A stretch of DNA of 64,000 nt from Parvibaculum sp002684405 (GTDB lineage Bacteria; Pseudomonadota; Alphaproteobacteria; Parvibaculales; Parvibaculaceae). The notes under the pieces were generated by a model, which did no database searches, had not been told where the DNA came from, and saw nothing but the letters and a program-made list of their open reading frames with translations. The stretch's first letter is position 1. Each line of letters opens with the position of its first letter. The stretch covers positions 186,001 to 250,000 of the forward strand of contig OZ223205.1 of assembly GCA_965140395.1 (NCBI GenBank). The letters run 5' to 3'. This document shows, piece by piece, positions 8,399 through 15,944 of the stretch. The position numbers and the translations under genes were made by a program.

Positions 8399-8965
8399 AT
8401 GTCCCGCAGCAGCACCGCCACCAAACGCCGCGCCCGCATCCGGCGCGTGAGCCGCATCATGGAGTGGGTGCTGCTGGCCACCATTCTCGCCCTGCCGGTC
8501 CTCCTCGCCATCGGATGGGCGATGGTGGATAGGCCGGGCGGAGACGGCCTGCTTGCGGATTTCGTCAGCCGGGAAATCGCCGGGAGCGGACCGCTTTCAG
8601 TGCAGGATCGCGTCCTCGGCTTCCTCGCATCCCTCGTGCCGCTGTCCGTGATCCTGATTGGCCTTCGGCACCTGCGGGCTCTCTTTTCGCAGTACGGCGA
8701 CGGCACGATCTTCGGGCCGGCCAATGCGCGTCATTTCCGCGGACTTGCAATCGCCCTCCTGTGTTGGGTGCCGGCGCAATTCGTCGGTGACGCACTGGCG
8801 TCCCTCGCCGTCAGCCTCGACAACGCACCCGGTCACCGTTTCATCAGCCTTGGCCTGTCGAGCAGCGACCTCGCCCTCACGCTGATCGGCGCGACCGTGC
8901 TCATACTGTCATGGGTGATGGTTGAAGCCGCCGAGATCGCCGACGACAACGCACGGATCATCTGA
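8399..8965 (+). CDS. DUF2975-family membrane protein
   Basis: A 188-residue integral membrane protein with four hydrophobic segments (about 20-42, 74-90, 113-135 and 156-178). The end of segment two and what follows read LRALFSQYGDGTIFGPAN, typical of DUF2975 proteins, which have a small loop with an FxxGxIF-like motif. It is translationally coupled to a small XRE regulator through a TGATG overlap (stop 8963-8965, start 8965). DUF2975 genes are very often paired with such regulators. Function is not known. It could be a membrane sensor or partner for the regulator. Confidence 0.8.
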   Translation: MSRSSTATKRRARIRRVSRIMEWVLLATILALPVLLAIGWAMVDRPGGDGLLADFVSREIAGSGPLSVQDRVLGFLASLVPLSVILIGLRHLRALFSQYGDGTIFGPANARHFRGLAIALLCWVPAQFVGDALASLAVSLDNAPGHRFISLGLSSSDLALTLIGATVLILSWVMVEAAEIADDNARII

Positions 8966-9186
8966 TGCCCATAACAGTTACGCTGGATGTGATGCTCGCG
9001 CGCCGGAAGATGAAGAGCCGAGAGCTCGCGGAATCCGTGGGGATCACCGAAGCGAACCTCTCGCTCCTCAAGTCCGGACGGGTCAAGGGCGTGCGGTTTT
9101 CCACGCTTGAGGCGATCTGCCGGGCGCTCGACTGCCAGCCCGGCGACCTGCTCGCCTACGAACCGGACAGCGGTTCGGACAAATAA
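8965..9186 (+). CDS. Small XRE/Cro-type transcriptional regulator (YozG-like)
   Basis: A 73-residue DNA-binding protein made almost wholly of one helix-turn-helix domain: LARRKMKSRELAESVGITEANLS contains the first helices, and TLEAICRALDCQPGDLL is the classical C-terminal signature of this small family. It overlaps the DUF2975 gene by one base and probably regulates the pair. No ligand domain is present. Confidence 0.88.
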   Translation: MPITVTLDVMLARRKMKSRELAESVGITEANLSLLKSGRVKGVRFSTLEAICRALDCQPGDLLAYEPDSGSDK

Positions 9187-9208
9187 AAAAAACGGCATTG
9201 CCCGCCGT
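9185..9208 (-). terminator. Intrinsic terminator of the DUF1835 gene
   Basis: Read on the minus strand, ACGGC, a 7-base loop and GCCGT form a short stem followed by eight T residues. It lies in the narrow gap between two convergent genes. On the plus strand there is no T-run, so it should stop only minus-strand transcription. Confidence 0.7.
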
Positions 9209-9216
9209 CGATGCAG

Positions 9217-10488
9217 CTAGCGCATTCGTAGCGCCCTGCTCTCCTCGTCCCATCGCCAGACCGGCGCGCCGGGCAGAAGCTGCACACCACCCACCCAGCG
9301 TTCGGGCGGCGACAGAGACATATAGTCGAGCCGCCCGTCGAGACAGGCGCGGCCCGCCTCGGTGAGGGAGACCTCACGCTTCGGCCAGTCGTCGCCGGGC
9401 GCGATCTCCAGCAGCGGGGCGGCGCATCGCGTCATCTCCCGAAGGATATGCCAGTACATGAGATCGCCCAGCCAGGGCAGCGGCTCATAGTCTCGCATCA
9501 GCGCCGCGAAAATGCGTCCCGCCGTGAGCGTGCCCCGGTCATGGAGAATGCGCAGAATCAGCCGCTGGGTAAGGGACAGACCGTCCTCCATACCCGGCAG
9601 CTCCTGCACATGCCGATTAAGCGCCGCCTCCATGAAAGGAAGCGGCAGCGCTCCGTTTTCCGCAATGGTCCAGAGATCGGTCGGATCGCCTGCCCGCAAG
9701 GCCGCCCAGATGCGCGCGCCCAGCGCCAGTTGCGCCTCCGTTACGGCGGTACGCGACGACCAGAGCATATGCAGCGCCTCGGGCGGCAACTGCCCGATCC
9801 CGATGAAACGCTCGGCGCCGGGAAAGCTGTCCGTGGAGACAAGCTCGATCCGTGGCCGCCCCCGCATGTCGCTAAAGGCGGCGAGCACGCGCGCCAGGAT
9901 AAGCTGGTCGTAGCTGTCATGCTCGAACCAGAGGACGACGCGCTCATAATCGGCCGCCTGCGCCAGCCCCTCCTCTTCCGCCATCAGCCCGGCGCGAATA
10001 TCGCCCTCCGAGCGGCCCATCTCGCCGCCATAGGCCTCGGCCAGAAAATCGGCGCGCCGCGCCAGCCAGTCGGCATCCGGCGTCACCGGGCCCTGACAGA
10101 AGGGATTGGAATATTCCAGGAAGCGCCCTTCGAAACCGGCAAGCGTCAACGCCTCGCCGATATCGCTGCCGCAGCGGATGTGAAGCGTGCGCCTATCCGC
10201 GTCTGAAATGTTTCCGCCGCGAATGAGCCGGGTGGACGCATCGAGCGCCTCGATATGCGTCTTGAGTTTCGGCCAGCTCGGCAGGCCGAGTTCGCGGGCG
10301 ATCACGAATTGCGCATCGGCGAGTTTCAGAGGCGCGGAAAGATGGTCCCGCCACACATGCACGCGCGACAAGGCATCTGCATTATCTGCATTGAAAGCGC
10401 GCTGCAGCTCGCGGGCGCGCTTCTTCTGCTGGTCGAGATTGAGTCGGAAAGGATTGGCCGCAAAGGCGGCGGTGTCTGAATCGGTCAT
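9217..10488 (-). CDS. DUF1835 domain-containing protein
   Basis: A 423-residue soluble protein. The first about 85 residues hold a helical segment with REL.LPSWPKLKTHIEAL, the pattern found at the start of many proteins with LGF-SWPxLK repeats. Residues about 100-220 match the DUF1835 fold: LHIRCGSDIGEALTLAGF, then VVLWFEHDSYDQLIL. The C-terminal third has a winged-helix-like LTQRLILRILHDRGTLTAGRIF. GAGGAA precedes the ATG. DUF1835 proteins have no established enzymatic role. Gene stands alone, convergent with the XRE gene, with its own terminator. Confidence 0.75.
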   Translation of the reverse strand: MTDSDTAAFAANPFRLNLDQQKKRARELQRAFNADNADALSRVHVWRDHLSAPLKLADAQFVIARELGLPSWPKLKTHIEALDASTRLIRGGNISDADRRTLHIRCGSDIGEALTLAGFEGRFLEYSNPFCQGPVTPDADWLARRADFLAEAYGGEMGRSEGDIRAGLMAEEEGLAQAADYERVVLWFEHDSYDQLILARVLAAFSDMRGRPRIELVSTDSFPGAERFIGIGQLPPEALHMLWSSRTAVTEAQLALGARIWAALRAGDPTDLWTIAENGALPLPFMEAALNRHVQELPGMEDGLSLTQRLILRILHDRGTLTAGRIFAALMRDYEPLPWLGDLMYWHILREMTRCAAPLLEIAPGDDWPKREVSLTEAGRACLDGRLDYMSLSPPERWVGGVQLLPGAPVWRWDEESRALRMR

Positions 10489-10772
10489 GGCCGGTTCCTC
10501 TTCATCGCGTCCGTGCCCGCCGGATCAGACAGAAAAGGAAACCGCAAAATGGGTCTTTCTTGTCGTCAGGCCGGGGCGCTGCCCTTTCCGCGGGTCATGG
10601 AGGCTTCGGCCGAGCCTTGAAGGAAGATTCGCGCATGGATGCCGAAAGATCAAGATGGCCGCCGGAAATTGCGAGCCATTAGCACTTGCCTCGCGGGCCC
10701 GGTCACGCGAGTCTGTGTCGTCGCCCAAGGCGGCAGGCCCGACATGGAAATTGGCTAAAAGGGGGAGCAACG

Positions 10773-11297
10773 ATGTCTTCGAATACGACCACAAGCGAAG
10801 TGACGAGTTTCGACAAGGGGCGCCGCGTCTATCACTGGGCGGCGGCGGTACTCGTCCTGCTCATGATCCTGGGCGGCTTCACCATGACCAAGGCAACCTC
10901 GACCATTCACTTCGGCGTCGGCATCATCGTGCTGGCACTCATGGTGCTCTGGCTTGCCTGGAGAGCCGGCCATCCCCGGCCCGATTTCCTGCCCATGCCG
11001 CGCTGGCAGCAGATTCTCGCCACATCCGTGCATCACCTGCTGATGCTCACCGTGACGTTGCAGGCGATTTTCGGCCTGATGATGATCTCCTTCCATGAGA
11101 AGTCGATCAACGCCTTCTGGGTGATCCCGCTCCATATCGTGCAGAACGACACGCTGCACGACATCGGCCATGAGGCGCATGAGATCAACGCCTTCATCAT
11201 TTGCGGCCTGCTGGTGCTGCATATCGGCGGCGCGCTCTACCACCACTTCATCATGAAGGACGCGACGCTGACCCGGATGAAATCCGGCAACGCCTGA
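10773..11297 (+). CDS. Cytochrome b561-type diheme membrane protein
   Basis: A 174-residue inner-membrane protein with four hydrophobic segments. Haem-ligand candidates are in VYHW, VHHLLML, a His in LHDIGHEAHE and VLHIGGALYHHF, the arrangement of the bacterial b561/CybB family that moves electrons between quinol and periplasmic or membrane acceptors, including superoxide for CybO. The start ATG 10773 is 7 bases after AAAAGGGGGAG, which is much better than upstream candidates. No dedicated partner gene is adjacent. Confidence 0.88.
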   Translation: MSSNTTTSEVTSFDKGRRVYHWAAAVLVLLMILGGFTMTKATSTIHFGVGIIVLALMVLWLAWRAGHPRPDFLPMPRWQQILATSVHHLLMLTVTLQAIFGLMMISFHEKSINAFWVIPLHIVQNDTLHDIGHEAHEINAFIICGLLVLHIGGALYHHFIMKDATLTRMKSGNA

Positions 11298-11345
11298 GCC
11301 CGCCTTCCGATTCCCCCCTGCCCCCATTTCCGGGCCGGAGACGAC

Positions 11346-11939
11346 ATGGTCACGCTGAACAAGATCTATACCCGCACCGGCGACAAGGGCGACACCGCCC
11401 TTGCCACCGGCGAACGCGTGCCCAAACACGCGCTCCGGATCGAAAGCTACGGCACGACGGACGAACTGAACGCCGTTCTCGGCATCGCGCGTCTTCATAC
11501 GCGAGATATGCCCGACCTCGACGCCATGCTCTCGCGCATCCAGAACGACCTCTTCGACCTCGGGGCCGACCTTGCAACGCCCTATAAGGGGCCGAACGAG
11601 CAGGAAGAGCTGGGCTACGAACCGCTCAGGATCATCGCAAGCCAGGTCGAACGGCTCGAAACCGAGATCGACCGCATGAACGGCGAGCTGGAGCCGCTGC
11701 GCTCCTTCATCCTGCCCGCCGGACATGAGGCCGCGGCCCATCTGCACCATGCCCGGACGGTGTGCCGCCGGGCCGAACGGGTCGCCGCCGCGCTGGCAGG
11801 CGAAGCCGGCGAGGAAATCGGCGAGCCCTGCCTGCAATATCTCAACCGGCTCTCGGATTTTCTTTTCGTCGCAGCACGTTACGTCAACAAGGCCGAGGGC
11901 GACGGCGACGTGCTCTGGGTCCCGGGCGCAAGCCGGTAA
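11346..11939 (+). CDS. pduO: PduO-type cob(I)alamin adenosyltransferase
   Basis: A 197-residue trimeric helical-bundle enzyme that transfers the adenosyl group of ATP to cob(I)alamin. The ATP-binding N-terminus KIYTRTGDKGDTAL and the motif VCRRAERVAAAL, then YLNRLSDFLFVAARY at the C-terminus, are the PduO signatures. Adenosylcobalamin is needed by the class II ribonucleotide reductase in this window and, in the ethylmalonyl-CoA pathway, by ethylmalonyl-CoA and methylmalonyl-CoA mutases encoded elsewhere. It sits upstream of etfBA as in related bacteria, but an AT-rich orphan and a long leader separate them here. Confidence 0.93.
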   Translation: MVTLNKIYTRTGDKGDTALATGERVPKHALRIESYGTTDELNAVLGIARLHTRDMPDLDAMLSRIQNDLFDLGADLATPYKGPNEQEELGYEPLRIIASQVERLETEIDRMNGELEPLRSFILPAGHEAAAHLHHARTVCRRAERVAAALAGEAGEEIGEPCLQYLNRLSDFLFVAARYVNKAEGDGDVLWVPGASR

Positions 11940-11975
11940 TTTCGGCGCGCAACTCAACAATAGGCATTATTCCCT

Positions 11976-12527
11976 ATGAAGAGGTGGACCGGCACAACCA
12001 TGCTAGCCGCAACACTATTTGCGTCTGGCGTACACGCGCAAACCGCCGATCATGAATGGCATTTTCTCGAAGCCGACAACGGACTTCGTTTTGCTATCGA
12101 CCTAGATTCAATCACGCATTTTGACAATGGAAGCGCTGAAGCATTCGTCTACGCCGTGGAAGGAAAAACTTACAATCCACGCAACCTTCGTAGAATAATC
12201 TTCGACTGCGCAGGAAACTACATAGACTGGAATGGTCAACGTGTAGTCGAGTATGCCCCGCCGAAATCCGTCATTGCACAGCTTAGCAAAATTGCCTGCG
12301 ACGGCGCAAAGGATAGGCGAAATGACCCAGTACCAAAACGCCCAACCACACCCCAAGCAAAAGACTACTGCAGGGGTTTCTCGACCGAAGAGTGCGCACA
12401 AATCAAGGCGATAGTAGAAAAGGGCGTCAAACCTGAATACTGCAAACCCGGATTCGCGCTTGAAAGTAGCAGCCTCACAGACATGAAAATGCGAATTTGC
12501 TACGTGATGAGCGGGCAGCCTCAGTAG
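11976..12527 (+). CDS. AT-rich secreted protein, surface-adhesin E-like (hypothetical)
   Basis: A 183-residue protein with a signal peptide (TMLAATLFASGVHAQ, cleavage likely at AHAQ-like site before TADHEW). The mature N-terminal domain has the pattern W.FLE...LRFAIDLDSI...IFDCAGNYIDWNGQ...SVIAQLSKIAC, resembling small periplasmic surface-adhesin E-like domains. A proline-rich linker (PVPKRPTTPQ) leads to a Cys-rich tail with four cysteines. Base composition and codon use are clearly more AT-rich than every neighbour, suggesting recent acquisition. It lies 36 bases after pduO on the same strand and interrupts the usual pduO-etfB adjacency. The domain assignment is tentative. Confidence 0.6.
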   Translation: MKRWTGTTMLAATLFASGVHAQTADHEWHFLEADNGLRFAIDLDSITHFDNGSAEAFVYAVEGKTYNPRNLRRIIFDCAGNYIDWNGQRVVEYAPPKSVIAQLSKIACDGAKDRRNDPVPKRPTTPQAKDYCRGFSTEECAQIKAIVEKGVKPEYCKPGFALESSSLTDMKMRICYVMSGQPQ

Positions 12528-12608
12528 GTTATGTCGCCTCGCCTGCGAAGCAAAATCCCGAGTTACCAAACGAAAATTGTTTAACGCCCAACCAAATGGG
12601 CGATTAGA

Positions 12609-12729
12609 ACACCTCCCCTCTCAGGAGGAGGTCGACGCGCCTGGCGCGGCGGGAGGGGGTTCTCCGCCAGCCTGCAAGTCATGATCCTGCCGCTTCCCCC
12701 TCCCAACCCTCCCCCCTAAAAGGGGGAAG
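12609..12729. repeat. GC-rich intergenic palindromic element
   Basis: An imperfect inverted structure running from CTCCCCTCTCAGGAGGAGG to CCTCCCCCCTAAAAGGGGGA, with an inner GCGCCTGGCGCGGCGGGAGG segment. It lies after the AT-rich orphan and before the etf promoter. Elements with CCTCCCC...GGGGGAGG arms are common dispersed intergenic repeats in alphaproteobacteria. No open frame here is credible. Confidence 0.55.
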
Positions 12730-12862
12730 GCTCTATGGATTGCGTTGCCGGGCGGCGCTCCCTCGAAATAACGCTTTCAGCCGAAATGCAACCATCCCGG
12801 CCTCAGGCAAACCTTCCCCTGCGCTGCGGGAAAGGGCCCCGCCCCAGCGACCCCGCCTCGCG

Positions 12863-12891
12863 TTGACAGGGGCATATCCTCACACTAGGTT
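12863..12891 (+). promoter_or_regulatory. Candidate sigma-70 promoter for etfBA
   Basis: A perfect TTGACA (12863-12868), a 17-base spacer and TAGGTT (12886-12891) are followed by a predicted start near 12898, giving a leader of about 250 bases before etfB. The exact -35 hexamer and ideal spacing are the best promoter match in this half of the window. Confidence 0.6.
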
Positions 12892-12897
12892 GCCGCA

Positions 12898-13150
12898 CCG
12901 CAGCAGCTGTCTATCTCTTTATAGACAGCCGGAGTTTCCCCCGAGGAACAGCGATTTCCGCCGCATGTCCGCCATGCGAGGAGGGCTGGGCCGAAGGATT
13001 TGAGACCGTCGCTCCGCCGGCCTGGCGGAGTGGAACCGATAAGGACCGGACCACCGGTCAGGAGCCAACGGTAACGGCAGAACCGGCCCCGGATTCCGGG
13101 AAATCCGGCCACGCCCGAGAACCGGTGCAACGCGCAGGGAGTTCACCTCA
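12898..13150 (+). ncRNA. Long structured 5' leader of etfBA (candidate cis-regulatory RNA)
   Basis: Between the candidate promoter and etfB lie three clear inverted repeats: GCTGTCTAT/ATAGACAGC (12906-12929, 9 bp, 6-base loop), CTCCGCC/GGCGGAG (13012-13030, 7 bp), and CCGGATT/AATCCGG (about 13089-13109, 7 bp). There is no open frame with a ribosome site. GGGAG before the etfB ATG is the only translation signal. I could not match it to a known riboswitch; a cobalamin box was looked for and is absent. Regulatory function is inference from structure and length. Confidence 0.4.
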
Positions 13151-13900
13151 ATGAAAGTGCTCGTTCCGATCAAGCGGGTTGTCGACTACAACGTGAAAAT
13201 CCGTGTGAAGTCGGATGGCAGCGGCGTCGACCTCGCCAATGTGAAGATGTCCATGAACCCGTTCGATGAAATCGCCGTTGAAGAGGCGGTTCGTCTGAAG
13301 GAAGCGGGCAAGGCCACTGAAGTCGTCGCCGTATCGATCGGCGTCGCACAGTCGACCGAAACCATCCGCACCGCGCTCGCCATGGGCGCCGACCGCGGCA
13401 TCCTGGTGAAGACGGACGATGTGGTCGAACCCATCAACGTCGCCAAGATCCTGAAAGGGATCGCGGAAGAAGAAAAGCCGGACCTCATCATCCTCGGCAA
13501 GCAGGCCATCGACGATGACTGCAACCAGACCGGTCAGATGCTGGCCGCGCTTCTGGGCTGGGCGCAGGGCACCTTCGCCTCCAAGGTCGAGGTCGACGGC
13601 GAAACGCTCAACCTGACGCGCGAAATCGACGGCGGCCTTCAGACGCTGAAGCTGAAGATGCCGGCCATCGTGACCGCCGACCTTCGCCTCAACGAGCCGC
13701 GCTATGCGTCTCTGCCCAACATCATGAAGGCGAAGAAGAAGCCGATCGACGAAAAGGCGCCCGCCGATTTCGGCGTGGACATCAAGCAGCACCTTGAAGT
13801 GCTGAAGGTGACCGAGCCGCCGCAGCGCGAAGCCGGTATCAAGGTTGAATCTGTTCAGGAGCTCGTTTCGAAGCTCAAGGAAGCGGGAGTGATCGGATGA
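13151..13900 (+). CDS. etfB: Electron transfer flavoprotein, beta subunit
   Basis: A 249-residue subunit of the soluble ETF heterodimer that takes electrons from acyl-CoA dehydrogenases and gives them to ETF-ubiquinone oxidoreductase. The start MKVLVPIKRVVDYNVKIRV, the AMP-site region ILGKQAIDDDCNQTGQMLA and the recognition loop LPAIVTADLRLNEPRYASLPNIMKAKKK-type segment (here beginning MPAIVTADLRLNEPRYASLP) are diagnostic. Its stop overlaps the etfA start by four bases (ATGA at 13897-13900), so the subunits are translationally coupled. The likely local client is Mcd. Confidence 0.97.
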   Translation: MKVLVPIKRVVDYNVKIRVKSDGSGVDLANVKMSMNPFDEIAVEEAVRLKEAGKATEVVAVSIGVAQSTETIRTALAMGADRGILVKTDDVVEPINVAKILKGIAEEEKPDLIILGKQAIDDDCNQTGQMLAALLGWAQGTFASKVEVDGETLNLTREIDGGLQTLKLKMPAIVTADLRLNEPRYASLPNIMKAKKKPIDEKAPADFGVDIKQHLEVLKVTEPPQREAGIKVESVQELVSKLKEAGVIG

Positions 13901-14826
13901 CCACGCTTGTATTTGCAGACCACAACAACACCGATCTCGGCGACGCGACGGCCAAGACCGTCACCGCCGCGACGAAGATCGGCGGCGACGTGCATGTGCT
14001 CGTCGCGGGCAAGGGCTGCGACGCCGTTGCCGAAGCCGCCGCGAAGCTGGACGGCGTCTCCAAGGTCCTCGTGGCCGACGATGCCCAGTACGAGCATCCG
14101 GTTGCCGAACCGCTCGCCGCTCTTCTGGTGAAGCTCGCCGGCTCCTACGACGCGATCCTGTCGCCGGCCACCACCATCGGCAAGAACTTCATGCCGCGCG
14201 TGGCCGCCCTGCTCGATGTCGCGCAGATTTCCGACATCGTGGGCGTGGAAAGCGCCGACACGTTCGAGCGTCCGATCTATGCCGGTAACGCCATCCAGAC
14301 CGTGAAATCGACCGACGCCAAGAAGGTCATCACCGTGCGCACCACCGCCTTCCCGGCGGCGGGCGACGGCGGCTCGGCCTCGGTGGAGAAGGTCGAGGCG
14401 GCCGAGAACCCGGGTCTTTCCGAATTCGTGAGCGAAGAGCTGACGAAGTCGGACCGTCCGGAACTGACGGCGGCCAAGGTCATCATCTCCGGTGGCCGCG
14501 GCATGCAGAACGGCGAGAACTTCGCCATGCTCGAAAAGGTCGCCGACAAGCTCGGCGCCGCAGTCGGCGCCTCGCGCGCGGCTGTGGATGCGGGCTTCGT
14601 GCCGAACGACTATCAGGTCGGCCAGACCGGCAAGATCGTCGCGCCCGAGCTTTACATCGCCGTCGGCATTTCCGGCGCGATCCAGCATCTGGCGGGCATG
14701 AAGGACAGCAAGGTCATCGTCGCCATCAACAAGGACGAGGAAGCCCCGATCTTCCAGGTCGCCGATTACGGCCTGGTCGCGGACCTCTTCCAGGCGGTGC
14801 CGGAACTGGAAGAAGCGCTCGGCTGA
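13897..14826 (+). CDS. etfA: Electron transfer flavoprotein, alpha subunit
   Basis: A 309-residue FAD-binding subunit. The C-terminal FAD domain is typical: VISGGRGMQNGENF, AAVGASRAAVDAGF, QVGQTGKIVAPELYIAVG and SGAIQHLAGM, then VVAINKDEEAPIFQVADYGL (here with VIVAINKDEEAPIF). Coupled to etfB by a four-base overlap and followed by a strong terminator, so etfBA forms a two-gene unit behind the long leader. Confidence 0.97.
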   Translation: MTTLVFADHNNTDLGDATAKTVTAATKIGGDVHVLVAGKGCDAVAEAAAKLDGVSKVLVADDAQYEHPVAEPLAALLVKLAGSYDAILSPATTIGKNFMPRVAALLDVAQISDIVGVESADTFERPIYAGNAIQTVKSTDAKKVITVRTTAFPAAGDGGSASVEKVEAAENPGLSEFVSEELTKSDRPELTAAKVIISGGRGMQNGENFAMLEKVADKLGAAVGASRAAVDAGFVPNDYQVGQTGKIVAPELYIAVGISGAIQHLAGMKDSKVIVAINKDEEAPIFQVADYGLVADLFQAVPELEEALG

Positions 14827-14855
14827 GCCTTCCACCGTTCCACGAAACGAAATCA

Positions 14856-14886
14856 GGCGCTGTTCCCCCGGGAACAGCGCCTTTTT
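14856..14886 (+). terminator. Intrinsic terminator of etfBA
   Basis: GGCGCTGTTCC (14856-14866) and GGAACAGCGCC (14871-14881) form a perfect 11-bp stem with a 4-base loop, followed by TTTTT. Confidence 0.95.
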
Positions 14887-15060
14887 CATGCCCGATATGT
14901 CCCCCGCCATATTGCGCAGCGCAGCAATCCATGGAAAACCTGTAGATTGGGGCACGGATAGCGCGGCAGGAAAACCGCGCCGCGCCCCTATGCGTTTTGT
15001 GTATCATTCGCGGGGGATCGGCTGTCGCCCCTCCCCCGGGCCAAGCGGGACGGATGCGAA

Positions 15061-15936
15061 ATGAAGGTTCGGAAAGTCGGTGTGATCGGCGCGGGTCAGA
15101 TGGGCAACGGCATCGCCCATGTCTGCGCCCTGGCGGGCTATGAGGTCGCGCTCAACGATATGACCGAAGAGCGCATCGAGGCGGGCCTTGCGACCATCAA
15201 CGGCAACATGACGCGCCAGGCAAGCTCCGGCCGCATCAGCGAGGCCGACAAGGAAGCAGCCCTCGACCGCATCTCCGCCGCCGCCGACTACACCGCCTTC
15301 GAGGACGCGGATGTCGTGATCGAATCCGCCACCGAAAAGGAAGAGGTCAAACGCGCCATCTTCGCCGATCTCTGCCCGCATCTGCGCGAAGACGCCTTTA
15401 TCGCCACCAATACCTCCTCGATCTCCATCACCCGGCTGGCCGCCTCCACGGACCGGCCGGAACGCTTTATGGGCGTCCATTTCATGAACCCCGTGCCGGT
15501 GATGGAGCTGGTGGAGCTGGTGCGCGGCATCGCCACCGACGACGAAACCTTCGATTTCTTCCAGGATTTCGCCAAATCGCTGGGCAAGGAAGTGGCCAAT
15601 GCCGAGGACTTCCCGGCCTTCATCGTGAACCGCATCCTGCTGCCCATGATCAACGAGGCGGTCTATACGCTTTACGAGGGCGTGGGCTCGGTGGAGAGCA
15701 TCGATAAGGCCATGAAGCTCGGCGCGAACCACCCGATGGGGCCGCTGCAACTGGCCGATTTCATCGGCCTCGACACCTGCCTCTCCATCATGCAGGTGCT
15801 CTATGACGGGCTCGCGGACAGCAAATACCGCCCCTGCCCGCTGCTGGTGAAATATGTCGAGGCCGGCTGGCTGGGCCGCAAGGCGCAGCGCGGCTTCTAC
15901 GATTATCGCGGCGAACACCCCGTGCCTACGCGATAG
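15061..15936 (+). CDS. hbdA: 3-hydroxybutyryl-CoA dehydrogenase
   Basis: A 291-residue NAD(P)-dependent dehydrogenase that interconverts 3-hydroxybutyryl-CoA and acetoacetyl-CoA. The Rossmann motif VGVIGAGQMGNGIAHV is at the N-terminus; the catalytic His lies in MGVHFMNPVPVMELVELV, and the helical domain ends with the RKAQRGFYDY signature. It is upstream of the etf-linked oxidations in PHB/C4 metabolism and feeds crotonyl-CoA formation for Ccr. Conserved neighbour of etfA, but a strong terminator precedes it, so it must have its own promoter in 14887-15060, where I see no clear consensus. Confidence 0.95.
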   Translation: MKVRKVGVIGAGQMGNGIAHVCALAGYEVALNDMTEERIEAGLATINGNMTRQASSGRISEADKEAALDRISAAADYTAFEDADVVIESATEKEEVKRAIFADLCPHLREDAFIATNTSSISITRLAASTDRPERFMGVHFMNPVPVMELVELVRGIATDDETFDFFQDFAKSLGKEVANAEDFPAFIVNRILLPMINEAVYTLYEGVGSVESIDKAMKLGANHPMGPLQLADFIGLDTCLSIMQVLYDGLADSKYRPCPLLVKYVEAGWLGRKAQRGFYDYRGEHPVPTR

Positions 15937-15944
15937 GACCGCCT

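Noticed and set aside
13031..13150. Cobalamin riboswitch in the etf leader
   Set aside because: A GGTCAGGAGCC stretch recalls the B12 box, but the remaining conserved parts (GCCACTG and the matching helices) are absent.
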